Assembly (NCBI RefSeq): GCF_014699005.1
Contig: NZ_JACWZY010000006.1
Location: forward strand, 124,001-188,000
Length of the DNA stretch: 64,000 nt
Source: Spirosoma profusum
Lineage (GTDB): Bacteria; Bacteroidota; Bacteroidia; Cytophagales; Spirosomataceae
Reading direction: 5' to 3'
Shown here: one piece after another, positions 46,580 through 55,220 of the stretch
Position numbering within the stretch: position 1 is the stretch's first letter
Layout: every line of letters begins with the position of its first letter
Made by a program: the position numbers and the translations under genes
Notes under the pieces: model-generated
Seen by the model: the letters and a program-made list of their open reading frames with translations, nothing else
Told to the model about the DNA's origin: nothing
Database searches by the model: none

Positions 46580-46792
46580 TCACGGTACCGGGTCGTAACC
46601 ATGATCACCCCACGGATGACAGCGGCCGATACGTTTCAGGCCGAGCCAACCGCCCCGAAGCGCACCATATTTGCGAATCGCTTCGATGGTATATTGCGAA
46701 CAGGTGGGCGTATAGCGACAGGCATTCGGGAAGTAAGGCGACACCATCGCCTGATAGCCTTTTACCAGTCCAATCAAAATTGATTTCATCAT
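46580..46792 (-). CDS. yidD: Membrane protein insertion efficiency factor YidD
   Basis: A 70-residue protein with the family signature: GYQAMVSPYFPNACRYTPTCSQYTIEAI, with the conserved cysteines, then KYGALRGGWLGLKRIGRCHPWGDHGYDPVP. YidD is a small membrane-associated protein that helps YidC insert membrane proteins. The usual neighbours (rnpA, yidC) are not here; instead it is divergent from lgt. Two adjacent ATG codons exist; the choice changes only one residue. Confidence 0.95.
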   Translation of the reverse strand: MMKSILIGLVKGYQAMVSPYFPNACRYTPTCSQYTIEAIRKYGALRGGWLGLKRIGRCHPWGDHGYDPVP

Positions 46793-46840
46793 AAAAATGT
46801 AAACACGAAATCGGTCAAAAACTTTCCCGCAATCTATCTG

Positions 46841-46848
46841 TATCTTTG
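46841..46848 (+). promoter_or_regulatory. -7 box TATCTTTG upstream of lgt
   Basis: TATCTTTG fits TAnnTTTG; a TTT at about 46822 is a weak -33 candidate. The leader to the lgt ATG at 46963 would be about 110 bases, with no hairpin I could see. Confidence 0.45.
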
Positions 46849-46962
46849 CCTGTTATCGTTAATAAGGTCAAGGTTCAGGTTTATTCTGATTGAGTATTCA
46901 TTAATTGAAGTCCTAGCCTCGACGCATACCGGCGGCCCGGCTGAAACCTACTTTATCATTCT

Positions 46963-47808
46963 ATGCTGCAATACATTATCTGGGAAGTCAATCCCGAAAT
47001 CTTTCACATTGGTTCCTTTTCAGTACGTTGGTATGGTTTGCTTTTTGCCCTGGGTTTCCTCATTGGGATGCAGATCATGACGTATATCTTCAAACAGGAA
47101 GGCAAACCCGCTGCCGATACCGATACGTTGCTGATTTACATGGTCGTATCTACGATTCTGGGCGCGCGAATAGGCCATTTTCTGTTCTACGAACCTGAAG
47201 TCTTACTCCATAATCCGTTGGTTGTCGTGACGCCCCCGTTTGCCGGTCTGGCCAGTCACGGCGCAACTATCGGTATTCTGACGAGCTTATGGCTGTATTC
47301 GCGCCGGAAACAAAGTCAGCTCACAGGTCAGACTTTTCTCTGGGTGACCGACCGGATTGTGATCGTCGTGGCGCTGGCAGGTGCCTGTATTCGTTTCGGA
47401 AACCTGATGAATTCGGAGATTGTGGGTCGCCCGACGGATGTGCCCTGGGCGTTTATTTTTATGAAAAACGACGAGTACGCGAAAATTCCGCGTCATCCGG
47501 CTCAGCTTTATGAATCGCTGTCGTGTCTGGTTCTCTTTTTTATTTTGCTCTGGTTCTGGAATCGGTACCGCGAACGGACGCCACGTGGCAGTATGCTGGG
47601 CATTTTCCTGATCTGGGTATTTGGCCTTCGTTTCTTTTACGAATACCTGAAAGAAAATCAGGTGGCATTTGAGAACAATCTGCCCCTGAACATGGGCCAG
47701 TGGCTGAGTATTCCGGCGGTGCTGATGGGCATTTATTTCATCGTACGCAGCAATAAAACGCCAATACCCGTTGCTGATCCTGAGAAGTCACCAACGGTTG
47801 AGACGTAG
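46963..47808 (+). CDS. lgt: Prolipoprotein diacylglyceryl transferase
   Basis: A 281-residue inner-membrane enzyme transferring diacylglyceryl from phosphatidylglycerol to the cysteine of prolipoproteins, the first step for the many lipoproteins of this window. Visible: several membrane helices, the N-terminal FSVRWYGLLFALGF, GARIGHFLFYEPE, the FAGLASHGATIGI region, the ACIRFGNLMNSEIVGRPTD signature with essential Arg/Asn/Glu, and HPAQLYESL with GLRFFYEYLKENQ. Length typical. It is divergent from yidD and followed by a hairpin element. Confidence 0.95.
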   Translation: MLQYIIWEVNPEIFHIGSFSVRWYGLLFALGFLIGMQIMTYIFKQEGKPAADTDTLLIYMVVSTILGARIGHFLFYEPEVLLHNPLVVVTPPFAGLASHGATIGILTSLWLYSRRKQSQLTGQTFLWVTDRIVIVVALAGACIRFGNLMNSEIVGRPTDVPWAFIFMKNDEYAKIPRHPAQLYESLSCLVLFFILLWFWNRYRERTPRGSMLGIFLIWVFGLRFFYEYLKENQVAFENNLPLNMGQWLSIPAVLMGIYFIVRSNKTPIPVADPEKSPTVET

Positions 47809-47898
47809 CACGTTACGTGTCTGTCTATTATCAAAAATTGAAGAACAAAGATTTTATATTTTTGAGGAGGCTGTTTAATGCAACCCCAAAATTGAGTG

Positions 47899-47950
47899 AT
47901 TTTGTCATGCTGACGAAGCCGGGCCGCCGGAGCGGAAGCATGACAAAAAT
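47899..47950. repeat. Short GTCATGCTGA hairpin element
   Basis: ATTTTGTCATGCT at 47899-47911 pairs with AGCATGACAAAAAT at 47937-47950. The loop GACGAAGCCGGGCCGCCGGAGCGGA is nearly the same as part of the arm of the long copy at 40472, so this looks like a deletion derivative of it. It lies 18 bases before the S9 peptidase start. Confidence 0.75.
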
Positions 47951-47967
47951 ATCTTAACCTAAACTTC

Positions 47968-50160
47968 ATGCAAACTAATTTTATAAATCGGCCTTCCCGG
48001 TTTACTAAACTGCTGCTACCTGCTGTAGTGATGAGCCTAATGGCTGGTTCGGCAATGGCGCAGGGACCCGGTCGGCAGATGCGTTGGTCGGCCGATGGTA
48101 ATTCGTACGCGTCGGTTGAACAGGGCGAAGTGGTGCAAACCGACGTTCAGACTAAACGCAAAACTATGTTGCTGCCGAAATCGAAACTCCAGTCTTCCGG
48201 CACCAGCCAACCGCTAACGATTGCGGATTTTGCGTTTTCTGCCGATAGTGCCAACGTATTGATTTTCACCAATACAGCCCGCGTCTGGCGGCAGAACACA
48301 CGTGGCGATTATTACCTCGTAAATCGTGCTTCCGGTCAGCCTCGCCAGCTTGGCAAAGGCCGCCCCTCTCAATCGCTGATGTTCGCGAAACTGTCGCCCG
48401 ATGGACGTAGTGTTGCTTATGTTAGTGAGCGAAATCTGTTTGTAGAAGACGTAGCGTCGGGCCAGATTCGCCAATTGACAACCGACGGAACTCGCAAACG
48501 TATCAACGGTACGTTCGACTGGGTATATGAAGAGGAATTTGGTTGCCGTGACGGTTTTCGCTGGAGTCCGAATAGTAAGCAGATTGCGTACTGGCAGGTC
48601 GATGCCACGAAGATTCGGGATTATCTGATGCTGAATACTACCGATTCAGCCTATTCGCACGTAGTACCGGTCGAATACCCAAAAGTGGGTGAAAACCCAT
48701 CACCGACACGTATCGGTTTAGTGAACGTAGCGAGTGCCGCAACTACGTGGTTACCTATTTCGGGTGATCCGCAACAAAATTACTTGCCAAGAATGGCCTG
48801 GTTTCCAGATGGTAGCTCGCTGATTATCCAGCAACTGAACCGGAAGCAGAACGAGTGTAAGTTGCTGGTATACAACGTAGCGAATAAGTCAGTTTCGCCG
48901 ATCTATACCGAAACCAGCAAAGCATGGATCAGCGCCAAAACCGACCCGATGAACTGGGAGTGGGTTAGTGGTGGAAAATCATTTGTGTGGATGTCGGAAA
49001 AAGATGGCTGGCAGCACTTGTATCAACTGAGTGCGGATGGTAAGAAAGAAACGCTCTTAACGCCCGGTGATTACGACGTAGCGTCTGTCACTCAGATTAA
49101 TGAAGTTGCCAGCCAGATTTATTTTATCGCTTCACCCAAAACGACCAATCAGCGCTATTTGTATCGGACGAGTCTGGATGGCAAAGGTAAAGCCGAACGC
49201 GTAACGCCTGAAGGCTTGGCCGGAACGCACAGCTACGTTGTCTCGCCCAATGGCCGACTAGCGCAGCATACGTTCACGAATTATCAGACACCACCAGCTA
49301 CCGAGTGGGTGAGTTTGCCAGAGCATAAAGCTGTTGGGGATGCCATGAAAGTCAGTTCGGTGGCAAAACCGAACGTCAGCTTTTTCAACCTTACGACGGA
49401 GGAAGGCATTACGTTGGATGGCTGGATGGCGAAACCCGTTGATTTTGACAGTACTAAAAAATATCCGATCGTTTTCTTCGTCTATGGTGAACCCGCCAAC
49501 TGTACCGTCAACGACGTTTTTACGGTTGGTTCAAATCGACTTTTCGCGGGCGATATGGCGAAAGCAGGCTACCTCTACGTAGCACTCGATAATCGTGGAA
49601 CGCCCAATCTGAAAGGCGCTAACTGGCGAAAGTCGATTTATCGGAATATTGGCCGGATTAACATAAAAGATCAGGCGATGGGTGCTAAGAAATTATTCTC
49701 GCAGCACTCGTATATTGATACCAGCCGGGTAGCGGTCTGGGGATGGAGTGGGGGAGGATCCACTACGCTGCACCTGCTTTTCCAGTATCCAGACATTTAC
49801 AAAACCGGCATTGCTATTGCGGCCGTGGGCAATCAGTTGTTCTACGACAACATCTATCAGGAACGCTACATGGGACTTCCACAGGAGAATCGGGAGGATT
49901 TTGTTGCGGGATCGCCCGTTACGTATGCTAAGAATCTGAAAGGAAATCTGCTGTTTATTCACGGAACCGGCGATGATAACGTCCATTATGATAATGCCGA
50001 AGTGCTCATCAACGAACTGGTGAAATACAACAAACAGTTTCAGGTGATGCCCTACCCAAATCGGACGCACGGTATATTCGAAGGCCCCGGAACTACCGAA
50101 CACCTACGCACTTTATACACGAATTATTTGCTGAAAAACTGCCCTCCTGGTCCCCGCTAA
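47968..50160 (+). CDS. Secreted S9 prolyl oligopeptidase/dipeptidyl peptidase IV
   Basis: A 730-residue protein with a signal peptide (ending AGSAMAQ). An N-terminal beta-propeller (DPPIV-type) includes the amino-terminus-binding motif DWVYEEEFGCRDGFRW, which favours dipeptidyl peptidase activity. The C-terminal alpha/beta hydrolase has the nucleophile in VWGWSGGGSTT, the aspartate in GTGDDNVHYD and the histidine in PNRTHGI. It removes dipeptides, often X-Pro, from peptides in the periplasm. It forms an operon with the M1 peptidase gene two bases downstream. Confidence 0.92.
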   Translation: MQTNFINRPSRFTKLLLPAVVMSLMAGSAMAQGPGRQMRWSADGNSYASVEQGEVVQTDVQTKRKTMLLPKSKLQSSGTSQPLTIADFAFSADSANVLIFTNTARVWRQNTRGDYYLVNRASGQPRQLGKGRPSQSLMFAKLSPDGRSVAYVSERNLFVEDVASGQIRQLTTDGTRKRINGTFDWVYEEEFGCRDGFRWSPNSKQIAYWQVDATKIRDYLMLNTTDSAYSHVVPVEYPKVGENPSPTRIGLVNVASAATTWLPISGDPQQNYLPRMAWFPDGSSLIIQQLNRKQNECKLLVYNVANKSVSPIYTETSKAWISAKTDPMNWEWVSGGKSFVWMSEKDGWQHLYQLSADGKKETLLTPGDYDVASVTQINEVASQIYFIASPKTTNQRYLYRTSLDGKGKAERVTPEGLAGTHSYVVSPNGRLAQHTFTNYQTPPATEWVSLPEHKAVGDAMKVSSVAKPNVSFFNLTTEEGITLDGWMAKPVDFDSTKKYPIVFFVYGEPANCTVNDVFTVGSNRLFAGDMAKAGYLYVALDNRGTPNLKGANWRKSIYRNIGRINIKDQAMGAKKLFSQHSYIDTSRVAVWGWSGGGSTTLHLLFQYPDIYKTGIAIAAVGNQLFYDNIYQERYMGLPQENREDFVAGSPVTYAKNLKGNLLFIHGTGDDNVHYDNAEVLINELVKYNKQFQVMPYPNRTHGIFEGPGTTEHLRTLYTNYLLKNCPPGPR

Positions 50161-50162
50161 CC

Positions 50163-51800
50163 ATGACTCGACTATTGACACTCTGCCTGCTGGTATTGCC
50201 CTTTCTGGCGTCGGGGCAACAGTACGAATTCACGCACGACGATACGTTACGTGGCACTATTACACCCGAACGGGCCTGGTGGGATCTGGCTTTTTATCAC
50301 CTGAAGGTGCGTGTTGGACCGAAAGACAGTACGTTGAGCGGCTCAACCCTGATTCGTTATCGAGTGGTGAAGCCGGGACAAACCATGCAGCTCGATTTGC
50401 AGCGCCCCATGCGAATTATTCGGGTTGAGCAGGACGGCCAGCCGCTGACGTTTCGGCAGGATGGGAATGCATATTTTGTAAAGCTCTCTAAACTTCAACA
50501 GCCCGGTCAGACGGAATCTGTTACGGTACAATATGCTGGCAAACCGCGCGTGGCTAAACGTCCGCCCTGGGATGGTGGCCTGGTTTGGTCGCACGACAAA
50601 GATGGTAACTGGTTCATTGCCACGGCCTGCCAGGGATTGGGGGCAAGTGCGTGGTGGCCCTGCAAAGACCACATGTACGATGAGCCTGATTCGATGGCCA
50701 TCAGCGTAACAGTTCCTGAAGACTTGACCGACGTATCGAACGGACGTCTGCGCAAGGTAACGACCAACCCTGATCACACGCGTACCTTCGACTGGTACGT
50801 AGCGAATCCAATCAACAATTACGGTGTCAATTTAAATATCGCCCGTTACGAGCATTGGGAGGAAAAGTATCCTGGTGAAAAAGGCTCGCTTGCGCTCAAT
50901 TACTACGTATTACCCCAAAATCTCGATTCGGCCCGTGTTCAATTTAAACAGGTGCCGCAGATGCTGAAGGTGTTTGAGCACTGGTTTGGTCCTTACCCGT
51001 TTTATGAAGATGGTTATAAACTGGTCGAAACGCCCTATTTGGGAATGGAACACCAGAGTTCCGTTACGTATGGCAACCGATACAAAAACGGCTACCTTGG
51101 CCGCGATTTATCCAGCACCGGTTGGGGACTCAAATGGGATTTTATCATCGTACACGAGTCGGGTCATGAGTGGTTCGCCAATAACATTACGTATAAAGAT
51201 ATTGCTGATATGTGGATTCACGAGAGTTTTACGAACTACTCAGAGAATCTGTACACGGAGTATTACTGGGGCAAAGCGGCTGGGGCGCAGTACGTTATCG
51301 GTTGCCGCGCGCTGATACGTAACGACAAACCTATTATTGGCGTCTATAACGTAAACCACGCAGGTTCGGGTGACATGTATTACAAGGGCGGCACTATGCT
51401 CCACATGATTCGGCAACTGGTCAACAACGATGAAAAATGGCGGCAGGTGCTACGTGGTATGAACAAAACCTTTTATCATCAGACCGTTACGACGCAGCAG
51501 ATTGAACAATACATGATTCGGGAAACCCGCCTGAATCTGAAACCCGTTTTCGACCAGTACCTGCGGGATGTACGTATTCCGGTGCTTGAATACAAACTTG
51601 TTTCGGGCGGAGTTCAATATCGATGGGCCAATTGTGTTCCAGGTTTCGATATGCCCGTAAAGATTTGTTTCAACGAAACGGGGCCGTACCAGCAGATTCA
51701 ACCGACCGCCCAGTGGAAAACGTTGTCAGCTAAAGGCGTTAACACAGTCACAGCCGACCCTAATTACTACGTATTGAGCAAAGGGGTAAGTAACATGTAA
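50163..51800 (+). CDS. Secreted M1 family zinc metallopeptidase
   Basis: A 545-residue gluzincin with a signal peptide (MTRLLTLCLLVLPFLASG). The zinc site is HESGHEWFANNITYKDIADMWIHESF: HExxH with the third ligand glutamate 18 residues after. An exopeptidase-type GMEHQS replaces the usual GAMEN. The length is shorter than full aminopeptidase N because the C-terminal domain is missing, as in other short Bacteroidota M1 enzymes. It is two bases after the S9 peptidase stop, so the two proteins are co-made and probably finish the breakdown of peptides. Confidence 0.92.
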   Translation: MTRLLTLCLLVLPFLASGQQYEFTHDDTLRGTITPERAWWDLAFYHLKVRVGPKDSTLSGSTLIRYRVVKPGQTMQLDLQRPMRIIRVEQDGQPLTFRQDGNAYFVKLSKLQQPGQTESVTVQYAGKPRVAKRPPWDGGLVWSHDKDGNWFIATACQGLGASAWWPCKDHMYDEPDSMAISVTVPEDLTDVSNGRLRKVTTNPDHTRTFDWYVANPINNYGVNLNIARYEHWEEKYPGEKGSLALNYYVLPQNLDSARVQFKQVPQMLKVFEHWFGPYPFYEDGYKLVETPYLGMEHQSSVTYGNRYKNGYLGRDLSSTGWGLKWDFIIVHESGHEWFANNITYKDIADMWIHESFTNYSENLYTEYYWGKAAGAQYVIGCRALIRNDKPIIGVYNVNHAGSGDMYYKGGTMLHMIRQLVNNDEKWRQVLRGMNKTFYHQTVTTQQIEQYMIRETRLNLKPVFDQYLRDVRIPVLEYKLVSGGVQYRWANCVPGFDMPVKICFNETGPYQQIQPTAQWKTLSAKGVNTVTADPNYYVLSKGVSNM

Positions 51801-51968
51801 GGCAGTGATTTTAGTGAAGTGTGCTACGTTGCCAGTTTTCTTAAAACGTTGTTAAAATCAATACGTTAGACGTAACGTTTACTCAAAATAGTGCGATCTG
51901 TATGAGAAGAAAACGTAGCTTGCTTCTCAATAAACGATTACTCCATTCTTAAACTCATAGCATTGATA

Positions 51969-52610
51969 ATGACCATGCAAACAAATCGAAATGTATTCTG
52001 GGCTCTACTGATTCCGGCCATGTTGGTGATCGGTTGTGGAAGCGAGAAGGACAAGGAAGAAAAAGAAGAGAAAAAAAAGGATGAAGAGTCTGTGTCGGCG
52101 CTGGGTGCGGTGAGTGCCCTGAAAGAAATGGCTAGTCAGGCTGAAGAATTGGGGAAAAACGGCCCCGTAGAAACGGTCGATTTTCGTACCTTGAAAGAAT
52201 TACTTCCTGCTGACGCTGATGGATTACCTCGTAAAGAAGCAACGGGCGAGAAAAACGGCGCGGTTGGTTTTGTCGTCTCAACGGCTAATGGAAAATACGC
52301 CAATGAAGACGGTAGCGAGACAATTGAACTCTCACTCGTTGACGGTGGTGGTTCAGCAATGATGATTGGCCTGGCGGCCTGGTCGGTGGTTGAAATTGAT
52401 AAGGAAACCGAGCATGGCTACGAAAAAACGGGTAAAATGGGTGATAATAAATCGTACGAAAAATACGATAACGCCAACAAAGATGGTGAAATCGCTCTGC
52501 TGGTCAACAAGCGGTTTATTGTGTCGGCGAAGGGACGAGGGGTGAGTATGGATAAAATTAAATCCGCTCTCGAAGATATTAACCTGGATAAACTGGCTGC
52601 GCTGAAGTAA
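51969..52610 (+). CDS. Lipoprotein of unknown function
   Basis: A 213-residue protein. The ATG at 51969 is used; an upstream TTG at 51963 is unlikely and the ATG at 51975 is also possible. The lipobox is PAMLVIGCGSE. It is followed by a highly charged linker (KDKEEKEEKKKDEE), then a globular part with LKELLPADADGLPRKEATGEK, VGFVVSTANGKY and SYEKYDNANKDGEIALLVNKRFIV. I do not recognise a characterised family; the layout resembles stress-related lipoproteins conserved in Cytophagales. A long hairpin follows the stop. Confidence 0.75.
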   Translation: MTMQTNRNVFWALLIPAMLVIGCGSEKDKEEKEEKKKDEESVSALGAVSALKEMASQAEELGKNGPVETVDFRTLKELLPADADGLPRKEATGEKNGAVGFVVSTANGKYANEDGSETIELSLVDGGGSAMMIGLAAWSVVEIDKETEHGYEKTGKMGDNKSYEKYDNANKDGEIALLVNKRFIVSAKGRGVSMDKIKSALEDINLDKLAALK

Positions 52611-52612
52611 CA

Positions 52613-52678
52613 GAATAGTACTCAAACAGGTCGGCCCAATGCTACATAGCGTTGGGCCGACCTGTTTGAGTACTATTC
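52613..52678. terminator. 27-bp-plus-stem hairpin between convergent genes
   Basis: GAATAGTACTCAAACAGG ... CCCAA at 52613-52639 pairs perfectly with 52652-52678. The middle GCTACATAGC pairs further, leaving almost no loop. It overlaps the end of the kinase gene. No long T run; it probably ends both transcripts. Confidence 0.75.
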
Positions 52679-53620
52679 AAAGTCTGTGTAAAGCAGTTTC
52701 CGGTCTACGGCGCTGGGTAATGGGCCTTGTCGGGTGAGTTTCAGTTTAGCCATAGCCGAGCCTGCAATGGCGCAGTTACCGGGTGCATATCCATCCAGAT
52801 AGGCCGTTAGGAAACCGGCCCAATAGGCATCGCCAGCTCCCGTCACGTCCACTACGTCGATTTTTTTACCGGGTATGCGTGACTGTTTGGCCCCCCCATC
52901 ATACGATACCAGACTACCCTCGGAGCCGAGAGTTAGACAAATAATGGTCGCGCCCATCTGGTGAAAATCAGCCAGTACCTGTTTGGTTTCCTGAGGTTTA
53001 CCGTAGAGCCGCTCTACGTCGTCAAGGCTAATTTTAACCATCGCACCAGCCGCCAGATAACCACGTAGCACACGCCATGCTTCATCGCGGTCGGGCCAGA
53101 TGCTGGGCGCGTAGTTGGCATCAATTGTAACCTGACAACCTAACGCTTTAGCACGTTGAGCTGCTTCTACAATGGTGTTCTGAGCGGGTTGGCGGCTCAG
53201 CGCAAAACAGGTTGTATGAAAAAGCTGCGTTTTGGCCAGTAGTGAATCGGGTAATTGTTCTGGATCGATCAGCGAATCGGCATGACGATACGCCACAAAA
53301 TCGGGCGTCGTAGATGTTCGCGACACAACGACAATAGTGGTCGGTTCCAGTAAATCTGCTGTAATGTACTGGGTATCGACACCCGATTCAGCAATTTCGC
53401 GGGTCAGGTAGCGGCCAATACTGTCGTGCCCGACACACGCAATCAATGCACATTGATGGCCTAAACGAGCCATATTCGTTGCCATATTAGCCGGACTTCC
53501 GCCCTGATAACGACGAAAATCCTGCGTGTCGAGCAGGCTGGTTGATACGTGGTGCCCAATGAAGTCCGCGAGTAGTTCACCGACTGAAAGCAGAGCGTAA
53601 GGGCGTTCTGTAGAATTCAT
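52673..53620 (-). CDS. PfkB family sugar kinase, fructokinase-like
   Basis: A 315-residue ribokinase-fold kinase. The first PfkB signature region is GGSPANMATNMARLGH and the second is VVDVTGAGDAYWAGFL, whose GAGD aspartate is the catalytic base. The N-terminal LSVGELLADFIG fits the fructokinase-like branch. It lies downstream of the MFS transporter gene on the same strand (99 bases), so it probably phosphorylates the sugar that carrier imports. The sugar is not certain; fructose from sucrose is one option. Confidence 0.88.
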   Translation of the reverse strand: MNSTERPYALLSVGELLADFIGHHVSTSLLDTQDFRRYQGGSPANMATNMARLGHQCALIACVGHDSIGRYLTREIAESGVDTQYITADLLEPTTIVVVSRTSTTPDFVAYRHADSLIDPEQLPDSLLAKTQLFHTTCFALSRQPAQNTIVEAAQRAKALGCQVTIDANYAPSIWPDRDEAWRVLRGYLAAGAMVKISLDDVERLYGKPQETKQVLADFHQMGATIICLTLGSEGSLVSYDGGAKQSRIPGKKIDVVDVTGAGDAYWAGFLTAYLDGYAPGNCAIAGSAMAKLKLTRQGPLPSAVDRKLLYTDFE

Positions 53621-53719
53621 GTAGCTAAATTACGAGTTACGATGTGCGAATTACAACGTATTCGTGATACGCTACCTGTCAAGAGGAGCGCAATCACTAC
53701 GTAGTAACTCTAAAACGCC

Positions 53720-55099
53720 CTAATTTCCGCCAGGCTCGATGGGAAAAGCAGCTTCTTCGCTCTGTCTATTTTCTTTCACCAGAAAACATGCCCCAGCTGC
53801 CAGCAAGAGACAAACACCGGCCAGGGCCAGCGCGTTACGTGGGTCGTTTTTTAGCAACGTAGGGTAGAAGAACTGTACAGTCAGGTTGTTCACGATCTGT
53901 GGCACAACGATAAACCCGTTGAAAATCCCCATATAAACACCCATGCGTTCGGCAGGCACCGAACTTGATAATAGTACGTAAGGCATGGAAAGGATGGAAC
54001 CCCACGAAAGTCCAACCAGCGTCATTCCGACGAAGAAAATGTATTTGTCATCCGACAACAGCATTGATAAGAAACCTAGTCCGCCAATGGTCAGGAAAAC
54101 GGCGTGCGTGGCTCGTCGGCCAATCATGTTGGCAATAGCGGGTAGGAAAAATGAAATGGTAAAACAGCCGACATTGAACATGGCGAAGCAAAGATTGCCC
54201 CACTCCGTACCTTCCTGAAAGCCTGGCGATTCGGCTGTGGGCGCATTAAAAGCATGCCGCGCAACAGCCAGCGTGAGGTATTGCCACATGAGCGGTAGCG
54301 CAAACCAGGTAAAGAATTTCACCCACCAGAGCTGTTTCATCGTAGTAGGCATTTCTTTGAAGGCATGGAAAATTTCGTTGAAAGCTCCGCTAATACCGCT
54401 GCTTTTCTGCTTCATTCGTTTGAATTCCTCCATGTCTTCGGGCGGATATTCATTCGTGGTGTACATGGTCCAGATCACGGCGAGCAACACCGCAATACCA
54501 CCGATGTAAAAAGGATATTTGATACTATTGGGAATAACATTGGCGGCAACGACAGCCGTAGATGTGAGGCCAAGCAAACGAAAAATAGTAGGCATCAGGT
54601 TGGCGAGTGTTTGCCCGAATCCCACAAAAAAACTTTGAACAGCGAACCCTAAATCACGTTGTTTATCGTTTAGCTTATCACCGATGAACGCGCGAAATGG
54701 CTCTTGAGTAATGTTGAGACCAGTATCCAGAATCCACATCAGACTAGCCGCCATCCACAGTGCTGACGAGTTGGGCATCAGGAACAACGCTAAGCTGGTA
54801 ACGATGGCACCGATCAGAAAGAATGGCTTCCGACGACCCCACTTTGTCGACCAGGTACGGTCGCTGATGGAGCCAATGATCGGCTGAACGATCAAACCAG
54901 TTATTGGGCCCGCTAACCATAAAATCGGGATACTGGCTTCGTCGGCGTGGAGGTATCGGAAAATGGGACTCATATTGGCTTGTTGAAGCCCAAATCCGTA
55001 CTGTATGCCGAAAAAACCAAAACTCATGTTCCAGATTTGCCAGAAACTTAGGTTTGGCTTTGTGGTTTTGCCCGTTTGTGGTACGCTACCGGTTTGCAT
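53720..55099 (-). CDS. MFS sugar transporter (SLC45-like)
   Basis: A 459-residue, 12-helix membrane protein. The start is the ATG at 55099 (MQTGSVPQTGK); a longer in-frame reading to 55378 would run through the promoter and coding region of the divergent gene and has no membrane character. The MFS loop motif appears as GSISDRTWSTKWGRRKPF, and the N-terminus FWQIWNMSFGFFGIQYGFGLQQANMS is typical of the SLC45-type glycoside-pentoside-hexuronide-like carriers of Bacteroidota (sucrose/maltose). It is paired with a PfkB kinase, consistent with sugar uptake and phosphorylation. Confidence 0.88.
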   Translation of the reverse strand: MQTGSVPQTGKTTKPNLSFWQIWNMSFGFFGIQYGFGLQQANMSPIFRYLHADEASIPILWLAGPITGLIVQPIIGSISDRTWSTKWGRRKPFFLIGAIVTSLALFLMPNSSALWMAASLMWILDTGLNITQEPFRAFIGDKLNDKQRDLGFAVQSFFVGFGQTLANLMPTIFRLLGLTSTAVVAANVIPNSIKYPFYIGGIAVLLAVIWTMYTTNEYPPEDMEEFKRMKQKSSGISGAFNEIFHAFKEMPTTMKQLWWVKFFTWFALPLMWQYLTLAVARHAFNAPTAESPGFQEGTEWGNLCFAMFNVGCFTISFFLPAIANMIGRRATHAVFLTIGGLGFLSMLLSDDKYIFFVGMTLVGLSWGSILSMPYVLLSSSVPAERMGVYMGIFNGFIVVPQIVNNLTVQFFYPTLLKNDPRNALALAGVCLLLAAGACFLVKENRQSEEAAFPIEPGGN

Positions 55100-55185
55100 A
55101 GATTGTTGTATCTTTAAAAGGTCATCATAGGTTTTGCTCAAGAGCGAACAATTATACCACCGATTTGCAGGATATAGAGATATTC

Positions 55186-55217
55186 TTGTCTTATTTTTTT
55201 GAATTGACGTATTTTTG
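55186..55217 (+). promoter_or_regulatory. Promoter TTG-N21-TATTTTTG giving a nearly leaderless mRNA
   Basis: TTG at 55186-55188, 21 bases, then TATTTTTG at 55210-55217, matching the Bacteroidota -33/-7 arrangement. The -7 box ends three bases before the ATG at 55221, so transcription should begin at or inside the first codons. This also argues against the TTG start at 55215. Confidence 0.65.
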
Positions 55218-55220
55218 AGG

